From the NCBI GenBank assembly GCA_026745465.1, contig JACYXH010000091.1:4014501-4078500 (forward strand): DNA of 64,000 nt, written 5' to 3'. How positions within the stretch are numbered: the first letter of the stretch is position 1; each line of letters starts with the position of its first letter. This document shows positions 34,461-47,600 of this stretch, in pieces. The notes under the pieces are model-generated. The model searched no databases and was not told where the DNA came from. It worked only from the letters and a program-made list of their open reading frames with translations. This DNA comes from Lota lota (taxonomy: Eukaryota; Chordata; Actinopteri; Gadiformes; Lotidae). A program made the position numbers and the translations under genes.

Positions 34461-37400
34461 GTTAATTTGTTTTGCATACTTATTCGCCTGTAGTTGTCTT
34501 TAGCAAATTGGTTGTTGTTGAAGTTGGACCTGTAGTTTCAGTTGTTGACCATGTAGTTGTTGAAGTTGGGCCAGTGGTTGCCGTTATTGGAACTGTAATT
34601 TAAGTTTTTGTGCTTATTATTGTAGTTGTTGAAGTTGGGCCGGTCGTTAAGGATGTTGGACCTGTTGCATTATCGGAGGTGAAGTACCTGCGGTTGTTAT
34701 TGGGGAACCTGCAGTTATAGTTGTTGTGGTTCTTGGACCTGTGGTTGTAGTTACTCGAGCTGTGGTTGTAGTTGTTGGACCTACTGTTGTAGTTGTGGGA
34801 CCTATGGTTGTGGTTGTTAGACCCGCAGTTGTAGTTGTGGGGCTGGCAGTTGTGGTTGGACCTGAAATGATGGTTGTTGGAACTGCAGTTATGGTTCTTG
34901 GAGCAAAAGTTGTGGTTGTTGGAGCCGCAGCTGTGGTTGTTGGAGCTGCTGTTGTCGTTGTTGTACCAGTGGTTGTTGTTGTCGGACTCGTAGTTGTGGT
35001 TGTTGGACCTGCAGTTGTTGTTGTTGGAGCTGCAGTTGTGGTAGTGGGATTCACTGTTGTGGTTGTTGGACCCGCTGTTGTTGTTGTTCGACCTGCTGTT
35101 GTTTTTCTTGGACCCGTGGTTGTGCTTGTTGGAGTTGCTGTTGTCGTTGTTGTACCAGTGGTTGTTGTTGTTTGAGCGGCATTTGTGGTTGTTGGACCAC
35201 CTGTTGTGGTTGTTGGACCAGCGGTTGTGGTTGTTGGAGCTGCTGTTGTGGTTTTTGGAGGTGCTGTTGTGGTTGTTGAACCCACGGTTGTGGTTGTTGG
35301 ACCCACGGTTGTTTTTGTTGGACCCATAGTTGTGGTTGTTAGACCCACAGTTGTGGTTATTGGACTAGCGGTTGGAGTTGTTGTTGGACCCACGGTTGTG
35401 GTTGTTAGAGCTGCAGTTGTGGTTGTTGGACCTACTGTTGTGGTTGTTGGACCAGTGGTTGTGGTTGTTGGACCCATGGTTGTGGTTGTTAGAGCTGCAG
35501 TTGTGGTTGTTGGACCCACAGTTGTGGTAGTGGGATCAGCTGTTGTGGTTGTTGGACCCGCAGTTGTGGTTGTTGGAAATGCTGTTGTGGTTGTCGGAGT
35601 TGCAGTTGTCATAGTGGGACCAGTAGTTGTGGTTATTGGACCTGCTGTTGAGGTAGTTGGACCTGCAGCTGTTGTTTTTGGACCAGTGGTTGTTGGACCC
35701 ACGGTTGTGGTTGATGGACCAGCGGTTGTGGTTGTTGGAGCTGCTATTGTTGTTGTTGGAGCTGCTATTGTTGTTGTTGGACCCTCGTTTGTGGTTGATG
35801 GACCAGCGGTTGTGGTTGTTGGAGCTGCTGTTGTGGTTGTTGGACCTACTGTTGTGGTTGTTGGAGCCGCAATTGTTGTAGTGGGACCAGCAGTTGTGGT
35901 TGTGGTACCTGCTGTTGTGGTTGTTTGAGCTGTTGTTGTGGTTTTTGGAGGTGCTTTTGTGGTTATTGGACCAGCGGTTGTGGTTGTTGGTCCTACAGTT
36001 GTGGTTGTTAGAGCTGCAGTTGTGGTAGTGGGATCAGCAGTTGTGGTTGTTGGAAGAGCGGTTGTGGTTGTTAGACCCGCAGTTGTGGTTGTTAAACCAG
36101 TGGTTGTGGTTGTCTGAGCTGCAGTTGTTGTTGTTGGACCCGCAGTTGTGGTTGTTGAATTTGCAGTTGTGATTGTTGGAAGAGCGGTTGTGGTTTTTGG
36201 ACCCGCAGTTGTGTTTGTTTGAATTGCAGTTGTCATAGTGGGACCAGTAGTTGGGGTTGTTGGACCTGCAGTTTTTGTTTTTGGACCAGTGGTTGTTGGA
36301 ACCGCATTTGTGGTTGTTGGGCCCACGGCTGTGGTTGTTGGAGCTGCTGTTGTTGTTGGACCCTCGTTTGTAGTTGCTGGACCCAATGTATTGGTTGTTG
36401 GACCCGCTGTTGTCGTTGTTGGAGCTGCAGTTGTCGTAGTGGGACCAGCGGTTGTTGGACCCACTGTTGTGGTTGTTGGAAATGCTGTTGTGGTTGTTGG
36501 AGTTGCATTTGTCGAAACGGGACCAGTAGTTGTGGTTGTTGGACCTGCTGTTGTGGTAGTTGGACCTGCAGTTGTGGTTTTTGGACTAGTTGTTGTTGGA
36601 ACCGCAGTTGTGGTTGTTGGAGTTGTTGTTGTCGTTTTTGGAGGTGCTGTTGTGGTTGTTGGACCCACGGTTGTGGTTGTTGGACCTGTAGTTGTGGTTG
36701 TTAGACCAGCAGTTGTGGTTGTTGGACCAGCGGTTGTGATTGTTGGATCAGCAGTTGTGGTTGTTGAACCCGCAGTTGTGGTTGTTGGACCAGTGGTTGT
36801 GGTTGTCTGAGCTGCAGTTGTTGTTGGACCAGTGGTTGTGGTTGTTGGAACCGCAGTTGTGGTTGTTGAACCTACTGTTGTGGTTGTTGGACCAGTGGTT
36901 GTGGTTGTTGGAACAACAGTTGTGGTTGTTGGACCAGTGGTTGTGGTTTTTGGAACCGCTGTTGTAGATGTTGGAGCCTCGGTTGTGGTTGTTGGGGCTG
37001 CTGTTGGGGTTGATGGACCCACAGTTGTGGTTGTTGGAGCTGCTGTTGTGGTTGTTAAACCCTCGGTTGTAGTTGATAGACCCGCTGCTTTGGTTGATGG
37101 ATCCGCTGTTGTGGTTGTTGGACCTGCTGTTGTATTTCTTGGACCCGTGGTTGTGCTTGTTGGAGTTGCTGTTGTCGTTGTTGTACCAGTGGTTGTTGTT
37201 GTTTGAGTGGCGGTTGTGGTTGTGGTACCTGCTGTTGTGGTTGTTGGAGCTGTTGTTGTGGTTTTTGGAGGTGCTGTTGTGGTTGTTGGACCCACGGTTG
37301 TTTTTGTTGGACCCATAGTTGTGGTTGTTAGGCCCGCAGTTGTGGTTGTTGGACCAGCGGTTGTGGTTGTTGGACTTGCAGTTGTGGTTGTTGGGATCAG

Positions 37401-37743
37401 CAGTTGTGGTAGTGGGATCAGCAGTTGTGTTTGTTGGACCCGCAGTTGTGGTTGTTGGAAATGCTGTTGTGGTTGTTGGAGTTGCAGTAGTCGTAGTGGG
37501 ACCAGTAGTTGTGGTTGTTTTACCTGCTGCTGTGGTAGTTGGACCTGCAGTTGTTGTTTTTGGACCAGTGGTTGTTGGAACCTCAATTGTGATTATTGGA
37601 CCAGCGGTTGTGGTTGTTGGAGTTGTTGTTGTTGGACCCGCGGTTGTGGTTGTTAGAGCTGCAGTTGTGGTTGTTGGACGCACAGTTGTGGTAGTAGGAT
37701 CAGCAGTTGTGGTTGTTGGAAGAGCGGTTGTGGTTGTTGGACC
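34461..37743 (-). repeat. 3.3-kb tandem duplication in the decayed array, block A
   Basis: It starts at GTTAATTTGTTTTGCATACT (34461) and matches block B beginning at 37850 (spacing 3389 bp). Internal differences include about 128 bp present here near 36024-36150 and absent from B. Both blocks share the same frameshift and terminal stop, so the decay preceded this duplication. Confidence 0.9.
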
Positions 37744-40700
37744 CACGGTTGTGGTTGTTGGACCCCCAGTTGTGGTTGTTAGACCCGCAGTTGTGGTTGT
37801 TGGACCAGCGGTTGTGGTTGTTGGAACCACAGTTGTGGTTGTTAGACCCGTTAATTTGTTTTGCATACTTTTTCGCCTGTAGTTGTCTTTAGCAAATTGG
37901 TTGTTGTTGAAGTTGGACCTGTAGTTTCAGTTGTTGACCATGTAGTTGTTGAAGTTGGGCCAGTGGTTGCCGTTGTTGGAACTGTAATTTAAGTTTTTGT
38001 GCTTATTATTGTAGTTGTTGAAGTTGGGCCGGTCGTTAAGGATGTTGGACCTGTTGCATTATCGGAGGTGAAGTACCTGCGGTTGTTATTGGGGAACCTG
38101 CAGTTATAGTTGTTGTGGTTCTTGGACCTGTGGTTGTAGTTACTCGAGCTGTGGTTGTAGTTGTTGGACCTACTGTTGTAGTTGTGGGACCTATGGTTGT
38201 GGTTAATAGACCCGCAGTTGTAGTTGTGGGGCTGGCAGTTGTGGTTGGACCTGAAATGATGGTTGTTGGAACTGCAGTTATGGTTCTTGGAGCAAAAGTT
38301 GTGGTTGTTGGAGCCGCAGTTGTGGTTGTTGGAGCTGCTGTTGTCGTTGTTGTACCAGTGGTTGTTGTTGTCGGACTCGTAGTTGTGGTTGTTGGACCTG
38401 CAGTTGTTGTTGTTGGAGCTGCAGTTGTGGTAGTGGGATTCACTGTTGTGGTTGTTGGACCCGCTGTTGTGGTTGTTGGACCTGCTGTTGTATTTCTTGG
38501 ACCCGTGGTTGTGCTTGTTGGAGTTGCTGTTGTCGTTGTTGTACCAGTGGTTGTTGTTGTTTGAGCGGCAGTTGTGGTTGTTGGACCACCTGTTGTGGTT
38601 GTTGGACCAGCGGTTGTGGTTGTTGGAGCTGCTGTTGTGGTTTTTGGAGGTGCTGTTGTGGTTGTTGAACCCACGGTTGGGGTTGTTGGACCCACGGTTG
38701 TTTTTGTTGGACCCATAGTTGTGGTTGTTAGACCCACAGTTGTGGTTATTGGACTAGCGGTTGTGGTTGTTGGAGTTGTTGTTGGACCCACGGTTGTGGT
38801 TGTTAGAGCTGCAGTTGTGGTTGTTGGACCTACTGTTGTGGTTGTTGGACCAGTGGTTGTGGTTGTTGGACCCATGGTTGTGGTTGTTAGAGCTGCAGTT
38901 GTGGTTGTTGGACCCACAGTTGTGGTAGTGGGATCAGCTGTTGTGGTTGTTGGACCCGCAGTTGTGGTTGTTGGAAATGCTGTTGTGGTTGTCGGAGTTG
39001 CAGTTGTCATAGTGGGACCAGTAGTTGTGGTTATTGGACCTGCTGTTGTGGTAGTTGGACCTGCAGCTGTTGTTTTTGGACCAGTGGTTGTTGGACCCAC
39101 GGTTGTGGTTGATGGACCAGCGGTTGTGGTTGTTGGAGCTGCTATTGTTGTTGTTGGAGCTGCTATTGTTGTTGTTGGACCCTCGTTTGTGGTTGATGGA
39201 CCAGCGGTTGTGGTTGTTGGAGCTGCTGTTGTGGTTGTTGGACCTACTGTTGTGGTTGTTGGAGCCGCAATTGTTGTAGTGGGACCAGCAGTTGTGGTTG
39301 TGGTACCTGCTGTTGTGGTTGTTTGAGCTGTTGTTGTGGTTTTTGGAGGTGCTTTTGTGGTTATTGGACCAGCGGTTGTGGTTGTTGGTCCTACAGTTGT
39401 GGTTGTTAGAGCTGCAGTTGTGGTTGTTGAATTTGCAGTTGTGATTGTTGGAAGAGCGGTTGTGGTTTTTGGACCCACAGTTGTGTTTGTTTGAATTGCA
39501 GTTGTCATAGTGGGACCAGTAGTTGGGGTTGTTGGACCTGCAGTTTTTGTTTTTGGACCAGTGGTTGTTGGAACCGCATTTGTGGTTGTTGGGCCCACGG
39601 CTGTGGTTGTTGGAAATGCTGTTGTTGTTGGACCCTCGTTTGTAGTTGCTGGACCCAATGTATTGGTTGTTGGACCCGCTGTTGTCGTTGTTGGAGCTGC
39701 AGTTGTCGTAGTGGGACCAGCGGTTGTTGGACCCACTGTTGTGGTTGTTGGAAATGCTGTTGTGGTTGTTGGAGTTGCATTTGTCGAAACGGGACCAGTA
39801 GTTGTGGTTGTTGGACCTGCTGTTGTGGTAGTTGGACCTGCAGTTGTGGTTTTTGGACTAGTTGTTGTTGGAACCGCAGTTGTGGTTGTTGGAGTTGTTG
39901 TTGTCGTTTTTGGAGGTGCTGTTGTGGTTGTTGGACCCACGGTTGTGGTTGTTGGACCTGTAGTTGTGGTTGTTAGACCAGCAGTTGTGGTTGTTGGACC
40001 AGCGGTTGTGATTGTTGGATCAGCAGTTGTGGTTGTTGAACCCGCAGTTGTGGTTGTTGGACCAGTGGTTGTGGTTGTCTGAGCTGCAGTTGTTGTTGGA
40101 CCAGTGGTTGTGGTTGTTGGAACCGCAGTTGTGGTTGTTGAACCTACTGTTGTGGTTGTTGGACCAGTGGTTGTGGTTGTTGGAACAACAGTTGTGGTTG
40201 TTGGACCAGTGGTTGTGGTTTTTGGAACCGCTGTTGTAGATGTTGGAGCCTCGGTTGTGGTTGTTGGGGCTGCTGTTGGGGTTGATGGACCCACAGTTGT
40301 GGTTGTTGGAGCTGCTGTTGTGGTTGTTAAACCCTCGGTTGTAGTTGATAGACCCGCTGCTTTGGTTGATGGATCCGCTGTTGTGGTTGTTGGACCTGCT
40401 GTTGTATTTCTTGGACCCGTGGTTGTGCTTGTTGGAGTTTCTGTTGTCGTTGTTGTACCAGTGGTTGTTGTTGTTTGAGTGGCGGTTGTGGTTGTTGGAG
40501 CTGCTGTTGTGGTTGTTGGACCTACTGTTGTGGCTGTTGGAGCTGGACTTGTTGTAGTGGGACCAGCAGTTGTGGTTGTGGTACCTGCTGTTGTGGTTGT
40601 TGGAGCTGTTGTTGTGGTTTTTGGAGGTGCTGTTGTGGTTGTTGGACCCACGGTTGTTTTTGTTGGACCCATAGTTGTGGTTGTTAGGCCCGCAGTTGTG

Positions 40701-41603
40701 GTTGTTGGACCAGCGGTTGTGGTTGTTGGACTTGCAGTTGTTGTTGTTAGACCTGCAGTTGTGGTTGTTGGGATCAGCAGTTGTGGTAGTGGGATCAGCA
40801 GTTGTGTTTGTTGGACCCGCAGTTGTGGTTGTTGGAAATGCTGTTGTGGTTGTTGGAGTTGCAGTAGTCGTAGTGGGACCAGTAGTTGTGGTTGTTTTAC
40901 CTGCTGTTGTGGTAGTTGGACCTGCAGTTGTTGTTTTTGGACCAGTGGTTGTTGGAACCTCAATTGTGATTATTGGACCAGCGGTTGTGGTTGTTGGAGT
41001 TGTTGTTGTTGGACCCGCGGTTGTGGTTGTTAGAGCTGCAGTTGTGGTTGTTGGACGCACAGTTGTGGTAGTAGGATCAGCAGTTGTGGTTGTTGGAAGA
41101 GCGGTTGTGGTTGTTGGACCCGCAGTCGTGGTTGTTGGACTAGTGGTTGTGGTTTTCTGAGCTGCAGCTGTTGTTGGACCAGTGGATGTGGTTGTTGGAA
41201 CTGCAGTTGTGGTTATTGAAGCTACTGTTGTGGTTGTTGGACCAGTGGTTGTGGTTGTTGGAACCACAGTTGTGGTTGTTGGACCAGTGGTTGTGGTTTT
41301 TGGAACCGCTGTTGTGGTTGTATGACCCTCGGTTGTAGTTGATAGACCCTCGGTTGTAGTTGATGGACCCTCTGTTGTGGTTGTTGGACCTGCTGTTGTA
41401 TTTCTTGGACCCATGGTTGTGTTTGTTGGAGTTGCTGTTGTCGTTGTACCAGTGGTTGTTGTTGTTTGAGTGGCAGTTGTGGTTGTTGGACCACCTGTTG
41501 TGGTTGTTGGGGCTGCTGTTGGGGTTGATGGACCCACAGTTGTGGTTGTTGGAGCTGCTGTTGTGGTTGTTAAACCCTCGGTTGTAGTTGATAGACCCGC
41601 TGT
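34480..41603 (-). pseudogene. Mucin-like gene copy 2: decayed 3' part of the repeat array, below the TAA
   Basis: The PTTTTAG repeat continues past the TAA at 41604 but is broken. A 1-nt insertion (TTGTTGGGATCAGC instead of TTGTTGGATCAGC) shifts the frame at about 40772, and the same lesion is at about 37391. In-frame stops follow at 38036 and 34647. Below 34690 and between 37850 and 38036 the units become the divergent GPTSTTT and contain further stops. Two long open stretches remain, 38036-40770 and 34647-37390. No downstream exon with a terminal domain is seen before unique sequence begins near 34480. The region is probably untranslated now, unless assembly errors explain the indels. Confidence 0.7.
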
Positions 41604-44600
41604 TTAGGTTGATGGATCCGCTGTTGTGGTTGTTGGACCTGCTGTTGTATTTCTTGGACCCGTGGTTGTGCTTGTTGGAGTTGCTGTTGTCGTTGTTGTA
41701 CCAGTGGTTGTTGTTGTTTGAGTGGCAGTTGTGGTTGTTGGACCACCTGTTGTGGTTGTTGGACCAGCGGTTGTGGATGTTGGAGCTGCTGTTGTGGTTG
41801 TTGGACCTACTGTTGTGGCTGTTGGAGCTGGACTTGTCGTAATGGGACCAGCAGTTATGGTTGTGGTACCTGCTGTTGTGGTTGGTGGAGCTGTAGTTGT
41901 GGTTTTTGGAGGTGCTGTTGTGGTTGTTGGACCCACGGTTGTGGTTGTTGGACCCATGGTTGTGGTTGTTGGACCCGTAGTTGTGGTTGTTGGACCCGTA
42001 GTTGTGGTTGTTGGACCCGTAGTTGTGGTTGTTGGACCCGTAGTTGTGGTTGTTGGAGCTGCAGTTGTCGTAGTTGGACCAGCGGTTGTGGTTGTTGGAC
42101 CCACTGTTGTGGTTGTTGGAGTTGCAGTTGTCGTAGTTGGACCAGTAGTTGTTGTTATTGGACCTGCTGTTGTGGTAGTTGGACCTGCAGTTGCTGTTTT
42201 TGGACCAGTGGTTGTTGGACCCTCGTTTGTGGTTGTTGGACCAGCGGTTGTGGTTGTTGGAGCTGCTGTTGTGGTTGTTGGACCTACTGTTGTGGTTGTT
42301 GGAGCCGCAATTGTCGTAGTGGGACCAGCAGTTGTGGTTGTCGTACCTACTGTTGTGGTTGTTGGAGCTGTTGTTGTGGTTTTTGGAGGTGCTGTTGAAC
42401 CCATGGTTGTGGTTGTTGGACCCGTAGTTGTTGTTGTTGGACCTGCAGTTGTGGTAGAGGGATCAGCAGCTGTGGTTGTTGAACCCGCAGTTGTGGTTGT
42501 TGGAAGAGCAGTTGTGGTTGTTGGACCCGCAGTTGTGGTTGTTGGACCAGTGGTTGTGGTTGTCTGAGCTGCAGTTGTTGGACCAGTGGTTTTGGTTGTT
42601 GGAACCGCAGTTGTGGTTGTTGGAAAAGCGGTTGTGGTTGTTGAAGCTGCTGTTGTGGTTGTTGGACCCACGGTTGTTGTTGTTGTTGTTGTTGGAGGTG
42701 GTGTTATGGTTGTTGGACCCGCAGTTGTGGTTGTTGGACCAGCTGTTGTGGTTGTTGGACCCGCAGTTGTGGTTGTTGAACCAGTGGTTGTGGTTGTTGG
42801 ACCTGCAGTTGTGGTTGTTGGAGCTGTAGTTGGGGTTGTTGGACCCGCAGTTGTGGTTGTTGGAGCCTCGGTTGTGGATGTTGGGGCTGCTGTTGGGATT
42901 GATGGACCCACAGTTGTGGTTGTTGGATATGCTGTTGTGGTTGTTGTACCCTCGGTTGCAGTTGATGGACCCGCTGTTGTGGTTGATGGATCCGCTGTTG
43001 TCGTTGTTGTACCAGTGGTTGTTGTTGTATGAGCGGCAGTTGTGGTTGTTGGACCACCTGTTGTGGTTATTGGAGCTGCTGTTGTGGTTGTTGGAGCTGC
43101 AATTGTCGTAGTGGGACCAGCAGTTGTGGTTGTGGTACCTGTTGTTGTGGTTGTTGGAGCTGTTGTGGTTTTTGGAGGGGCTGCTGTGGTTGTTGGACCC
43201 ACGGTTGTGGTTGTTGGACCCACGGTTGTGGTTGTTGAACCTGTAATTGTGGTTGTTCGACCAGTGGTTGTGGTTGTCGGACCTGCAGTTGTGGTTGTTA
43301 GAGCTGCAGTTGTTGTTGTGGGATCAGCAGTTGTGGTTGTTGAACTTGCAGTTGTGGTTGTTGGAAGAGCGGTTGAGGTTGTTGGACCCACATTTGTGGT
43401 TGTTTGAATTGCAGTTGTCGTTTTGGCAGCTGTGGTTGTTGGAACCACAGTTGTGGTAGTGGGATCAGCAGTTGAGGTTGTTGGAAGCGCAGTTGTGGTT
43501 GTTCGAGCCTCAGTTGTGGTAGTGGGACCAGCTGTTGTGGTTGTTGGACCCGCAGTTGTGGTTGTTGGACCTGCAGTTGTGGTTGTTAGAGCTACAGTTG
43601 TAGTTGTTGGACCCACAGTTGTGGTAGTGGGATCAGCAGTTGTGGTTGTTGGACCTGCTGTTGTTGTAGTTGGACCTGCAGTTGTTGTTTTTGGACCAGT
43701 GGTTGTTGGAACCGCAATTGTGGTTGTTGGAACTGCTGTTGTTGTTGTTGGACCCTCGTTTGTGGTTGTTGGACCAGCCTTTGTTGTTGTAGGAGCTGCG
43801 GTTGTGGTTGTTGGAGCTGCGATTGTTGCAGTGGGACCAGCAGTTGTGGTTGTGGTACCTTTTGTTGTGGTTGTTGGATCAGCAGTTGTGGTTGTTGAAA
43901 GCGCGGTTGTGGTTGTTGGACCCCCAGTTGTGGTAGTGGGATCAGCAGTTGTGGCTGTTGGAAGAGCAGTTGTGGTTGTTGGACCCGCAGTTGTGGTTGT
44001 TGGACCAGTGGTTGTGGTTGTCTGAGCTGCAGTTGTTGGACCAGTGGTTTTGGTTGTTGGAACCGCAGTTGTGGTTGTTGGAAAAGCGGTTGTGGTTGTT
44101 GAAGCTGCTGTTGTGGTTGTTGGACCCACGGTTGTTGTTGTTGTTGTTGTTGGAGGTGGTGTTATGGTTGTTGGACCCGCAGTTGTGGTTGTTGGACCAG
44201 CTGTTGTGGTTGTCGGACCCGCAGTTGTGGTTGTTGAACCTGTGGTTGTGGTTGTTGGACCTGCAGTTGTGGTTGTTGGAGCTGTAGTTGGGGTTGTTGG
44301 ACCCGCAGTTGTGGTTGTTGGAGCCTCGGTTGTGGATGTTGGGGCTGCTGTTGGGATTGATGGACCCACAGTTGTGGTTGTTGGATATGCTGTTGTGGTT
44401 GTTGTACCCTCGGTTGCAGTTGATGGACCCGCTGTTGTGGTTGATGGATCCGCTGTTGTCGTTGTTGTACCAGTGGTTGTTGTTGTATGAGCGGCAGTTG
44501 TGGTTGTTGGACCACCTGTTGTGGTTATTGGAGCTGCTGTTGTGGTTGTTGGAGCTGCAATTGTCGTGGTGGGACCAGCAGTTGTGGTTGTGGTACCTGT

Positions 44601-47600
44601 TGTTGTGGTTGTTGGAGCTGTTGTGGTTTTTGGAGGGGCTGCTGTGGTTGTTGGACCCACGGTTGTGGTTGTTGGACCCACGGTTGTGGTTGTTGAACCT
44701 GTAATTGTGGTTGTTCGACCAGTGGTTGTGGTTGTTGGACCTGCAGTTGTGGTTGTTAGAGCTGCAGTTGTTGTTGTGGGATCAGCAGTTGTGGTTGTTG
44801 AACTTGCAGTTGTGGTTGTTGGAAGAGCGGTTGAGGTTGTTGGACCCACATTTGTGGTTGTTTGAATTGCAGTTGTCGTTTTGGCAGCTGTGGTTGTTGG
44901 AACCACAGTTGTGGTAGTGGGATCAGCAGTTGAGGTTGTTGGAAGCGCAGTTGTGGTTGTTGGAGCCTCAGTTGTGGTAGTGGGACCAGCTGTTGTGGTT
45001 GTTGGACCCGCAGTTGTGGTTGTTGGACCTGCAGTTGTGGTTGTTAGAGCTACAGTTGTAGTTGTTGGACCCACAGTTGTGGTAGTGGGATCAGCAGTTG
45101 TGGTTGTTGGACCTGCTGTTGTGGTAGTTGGACCTGCAGTTGTGGTTGTTAGAGCTACAGTTGTAGTTGTTGGACCCACAGTTGTGGTAGTGGGATCAGC
45201 AGTTGTGGTTGTTGGACCTGCTGTTGTGGTAGTTGGACCTGCAGTTGTTGTTTTTGGACCAGTGGTTGTTGGAACCGCAATTGTGGTTGTTGGAACTGCT
45301 GTTGTTGTTGTTGGACCCTCGTTTGTGGTTGTTGGACCAGCCTTTGTTGTTGTAGGAGCTGCGGTTGTGGTTGTTGGAGCTGCGATTGTTGCTGTGGGAC
45401 CAGCAGTTGTGGTTGTGGTACCTTTTGTTGTGGTTGTTGGATCAGCAGTTGTGGTTGTTGAAAGCGCGGTTGTGGTTGTTGGACCCCCAGTTGTGGTAGT
45501 GGGATCAGCAGTTGTGGCTGTTGGACCCCTAGTTGTGGTTGTTGGAAATGCTGTTGTGGTTGTTGGAGCTGCAGTTGTTGTTTTTGGACCAGTGGTTGTT
45601 GGAACTGCTGTTGTTGTTGTTGGACCCTCGTTTGTGGTTGTTGGACCAGCAGTTGTTGTTGTTGGAGCTGCTGTTGTGGTTGTTGGACCTACTGTTGTGG
45701 CTGTTGGAGCTGGACTTGTCGTAGTGGTTCCAGCAGTTGTGGTTGTGGTACCTGCTGTTGTGGTTGTTGGAGCTGTTGTTGTGGTTTTTGGAGGTGCTGT
45801 TGTGGTTGTTGAACCCACAGTTGTTTTTGTTGGACCCATAGTTGTGGTTGTTAGACCTGCAGTTGTGGTTGTTGGACCAGCGGTTGCGGTTGTTGGACTT
45901 GCAGTTGTTGTTGTTAGAGCTGCAGTTGTGGTTGTTGGACCCACAGTTGTGGTAGTGGGATCAGCTGTTGTGGTTGTTGCAAGCGCGGTTGTAGTTGTTG
46001 GACCCTCAGTTGTGGTAGTGGGATCAGCAGTTGTGGTTGTTGGACCCGCAGTTGTGGTTGTTGGAAATGCTGTTGTGGTTGTTGGAGTTGCAGTTGTCGT
46101 AGTGGGACCAGTAGTTGTGGTAAATGGAACAGCAGTTGTTGTTTTTGGACCAGTGGTTGTTGGAACCTCAATTGTGATTATAGGACCAGCGGTTGTGGTT
46201 GTTGGAGTTGTTGTTGTTGGACCCGCGGTTGTGGTTGTTAGAGCTGCAGTTGTGGTTGTTGGAAGAGCGGTTGTGGTTGTTGGACCCGCAGTCGTGGTTG
46301 TTGGACTAGTGGTTGTGCTTTTCTGAGCTGCAGCTGTTGTTGTTGGACCAGTGGTTGTGGTTGTTGGAACCGCAGTTGTGGTTATTGAACCTACTGTTGT
46401 GGTTGTTGGACCAGTGGTTGTTGTTGTTGGAACCACAGTTGTGGTTGTTGCACCAGTGGTTGTGGTTTTTGGAACCGCTGTTGTGGTTGTTGGAGCCTCG
46501 GTTGTGGTTGTTGGGGCTGATGTTGGGATTGATGGACCCACAGTTGTGGTTGTGGTACCTGCTGTTTGGGTTGTTGGAGCTGTTGTTGATGTTATTGGTC
46601 CCACGGTTGTGGTTGTTAGACCCATGGTTGTGGTTGTTGGACTTACAGTTGGGGTTGTTAGACCCGCAGTTGTGGTTGTTGGACCTGCGGTTGTGGTTAT
46701 TGAACTTGCAGTTGTGGTTTTTGGAAGAGCGGTTGTGGTTGTTGGAACCACAGTTGTGGTTGTTAGAGCTGCAGTTGTGGTTGTGGGATCAGCAGTTGTG
46801 GTTGTTGAGCTTGCAGTTGTGGTTGTTGGAAGAGCGGTTGAGGTTGTTGGACCCACATTTGTGGTTGTTTGAAATGCAGTTGTCGTTTTGGCAGTTGTGG
46901 TTGTTGGAACCACAGTTGTGGTAGTGGGATCAGCAGTTGAGGTTGTTGGAAGATCAGTTGTGGTTGTTGGACCCTCAGTTGTGGTAGTGGGACCAGCTGT
47001 TGTGGTTGTTGGACCCGCAGTTGTGGTTGTTGGACCTGCAGTTGTGGTTGTTAGAGCTACAGTTGTAGTTGTTGGACCCACAGTTGTGGTAGTGGGATCA
47101 GCAGTTGTGGTTGTTGGACCTGCTGTTGTGGTAGTTGGACCTGCAGTTGTTGTTTTTGGACCAGTGGTTGTTGGAACCGCAATTGTGGTTGTTGGAACTG
47201 CTGTTGTTGTTGTTGGACCCTCGTTTGTGGTTGTTGGACCAGCCTTTGTTGTTGTAGGAGCTGCGGTTGTGGTTGTTGGAGCTGCGATTGTTGCAGTGGG
47301 ACCAGCAGTTGTGGTTGTGGTACCTTTTGTTGTGGTTGTTGGAGCTGTTGTTGTTGTTTTTGGAGGTCCTGTTGTGGTTGTTGGACCAGCGGTTGTGATA
47401 GGGGGATCAGCAGTTGTGGTTGTTGAACCCGCAGTTATGGTTGTTAGACCCTTGTTTGTCGTTGTTGGACCAGCGGTAGTGGTTGTTGGACCCACAGTTG
47501 TGGTTGTTGGACCTGCAGTCGTGGTTGTTGGACCAGCGGTTGTGGTTGTTGGACCTGCATTTGTGGTTGTTTGACCAGCGGTTGTGGTTGTTGGACTTGC

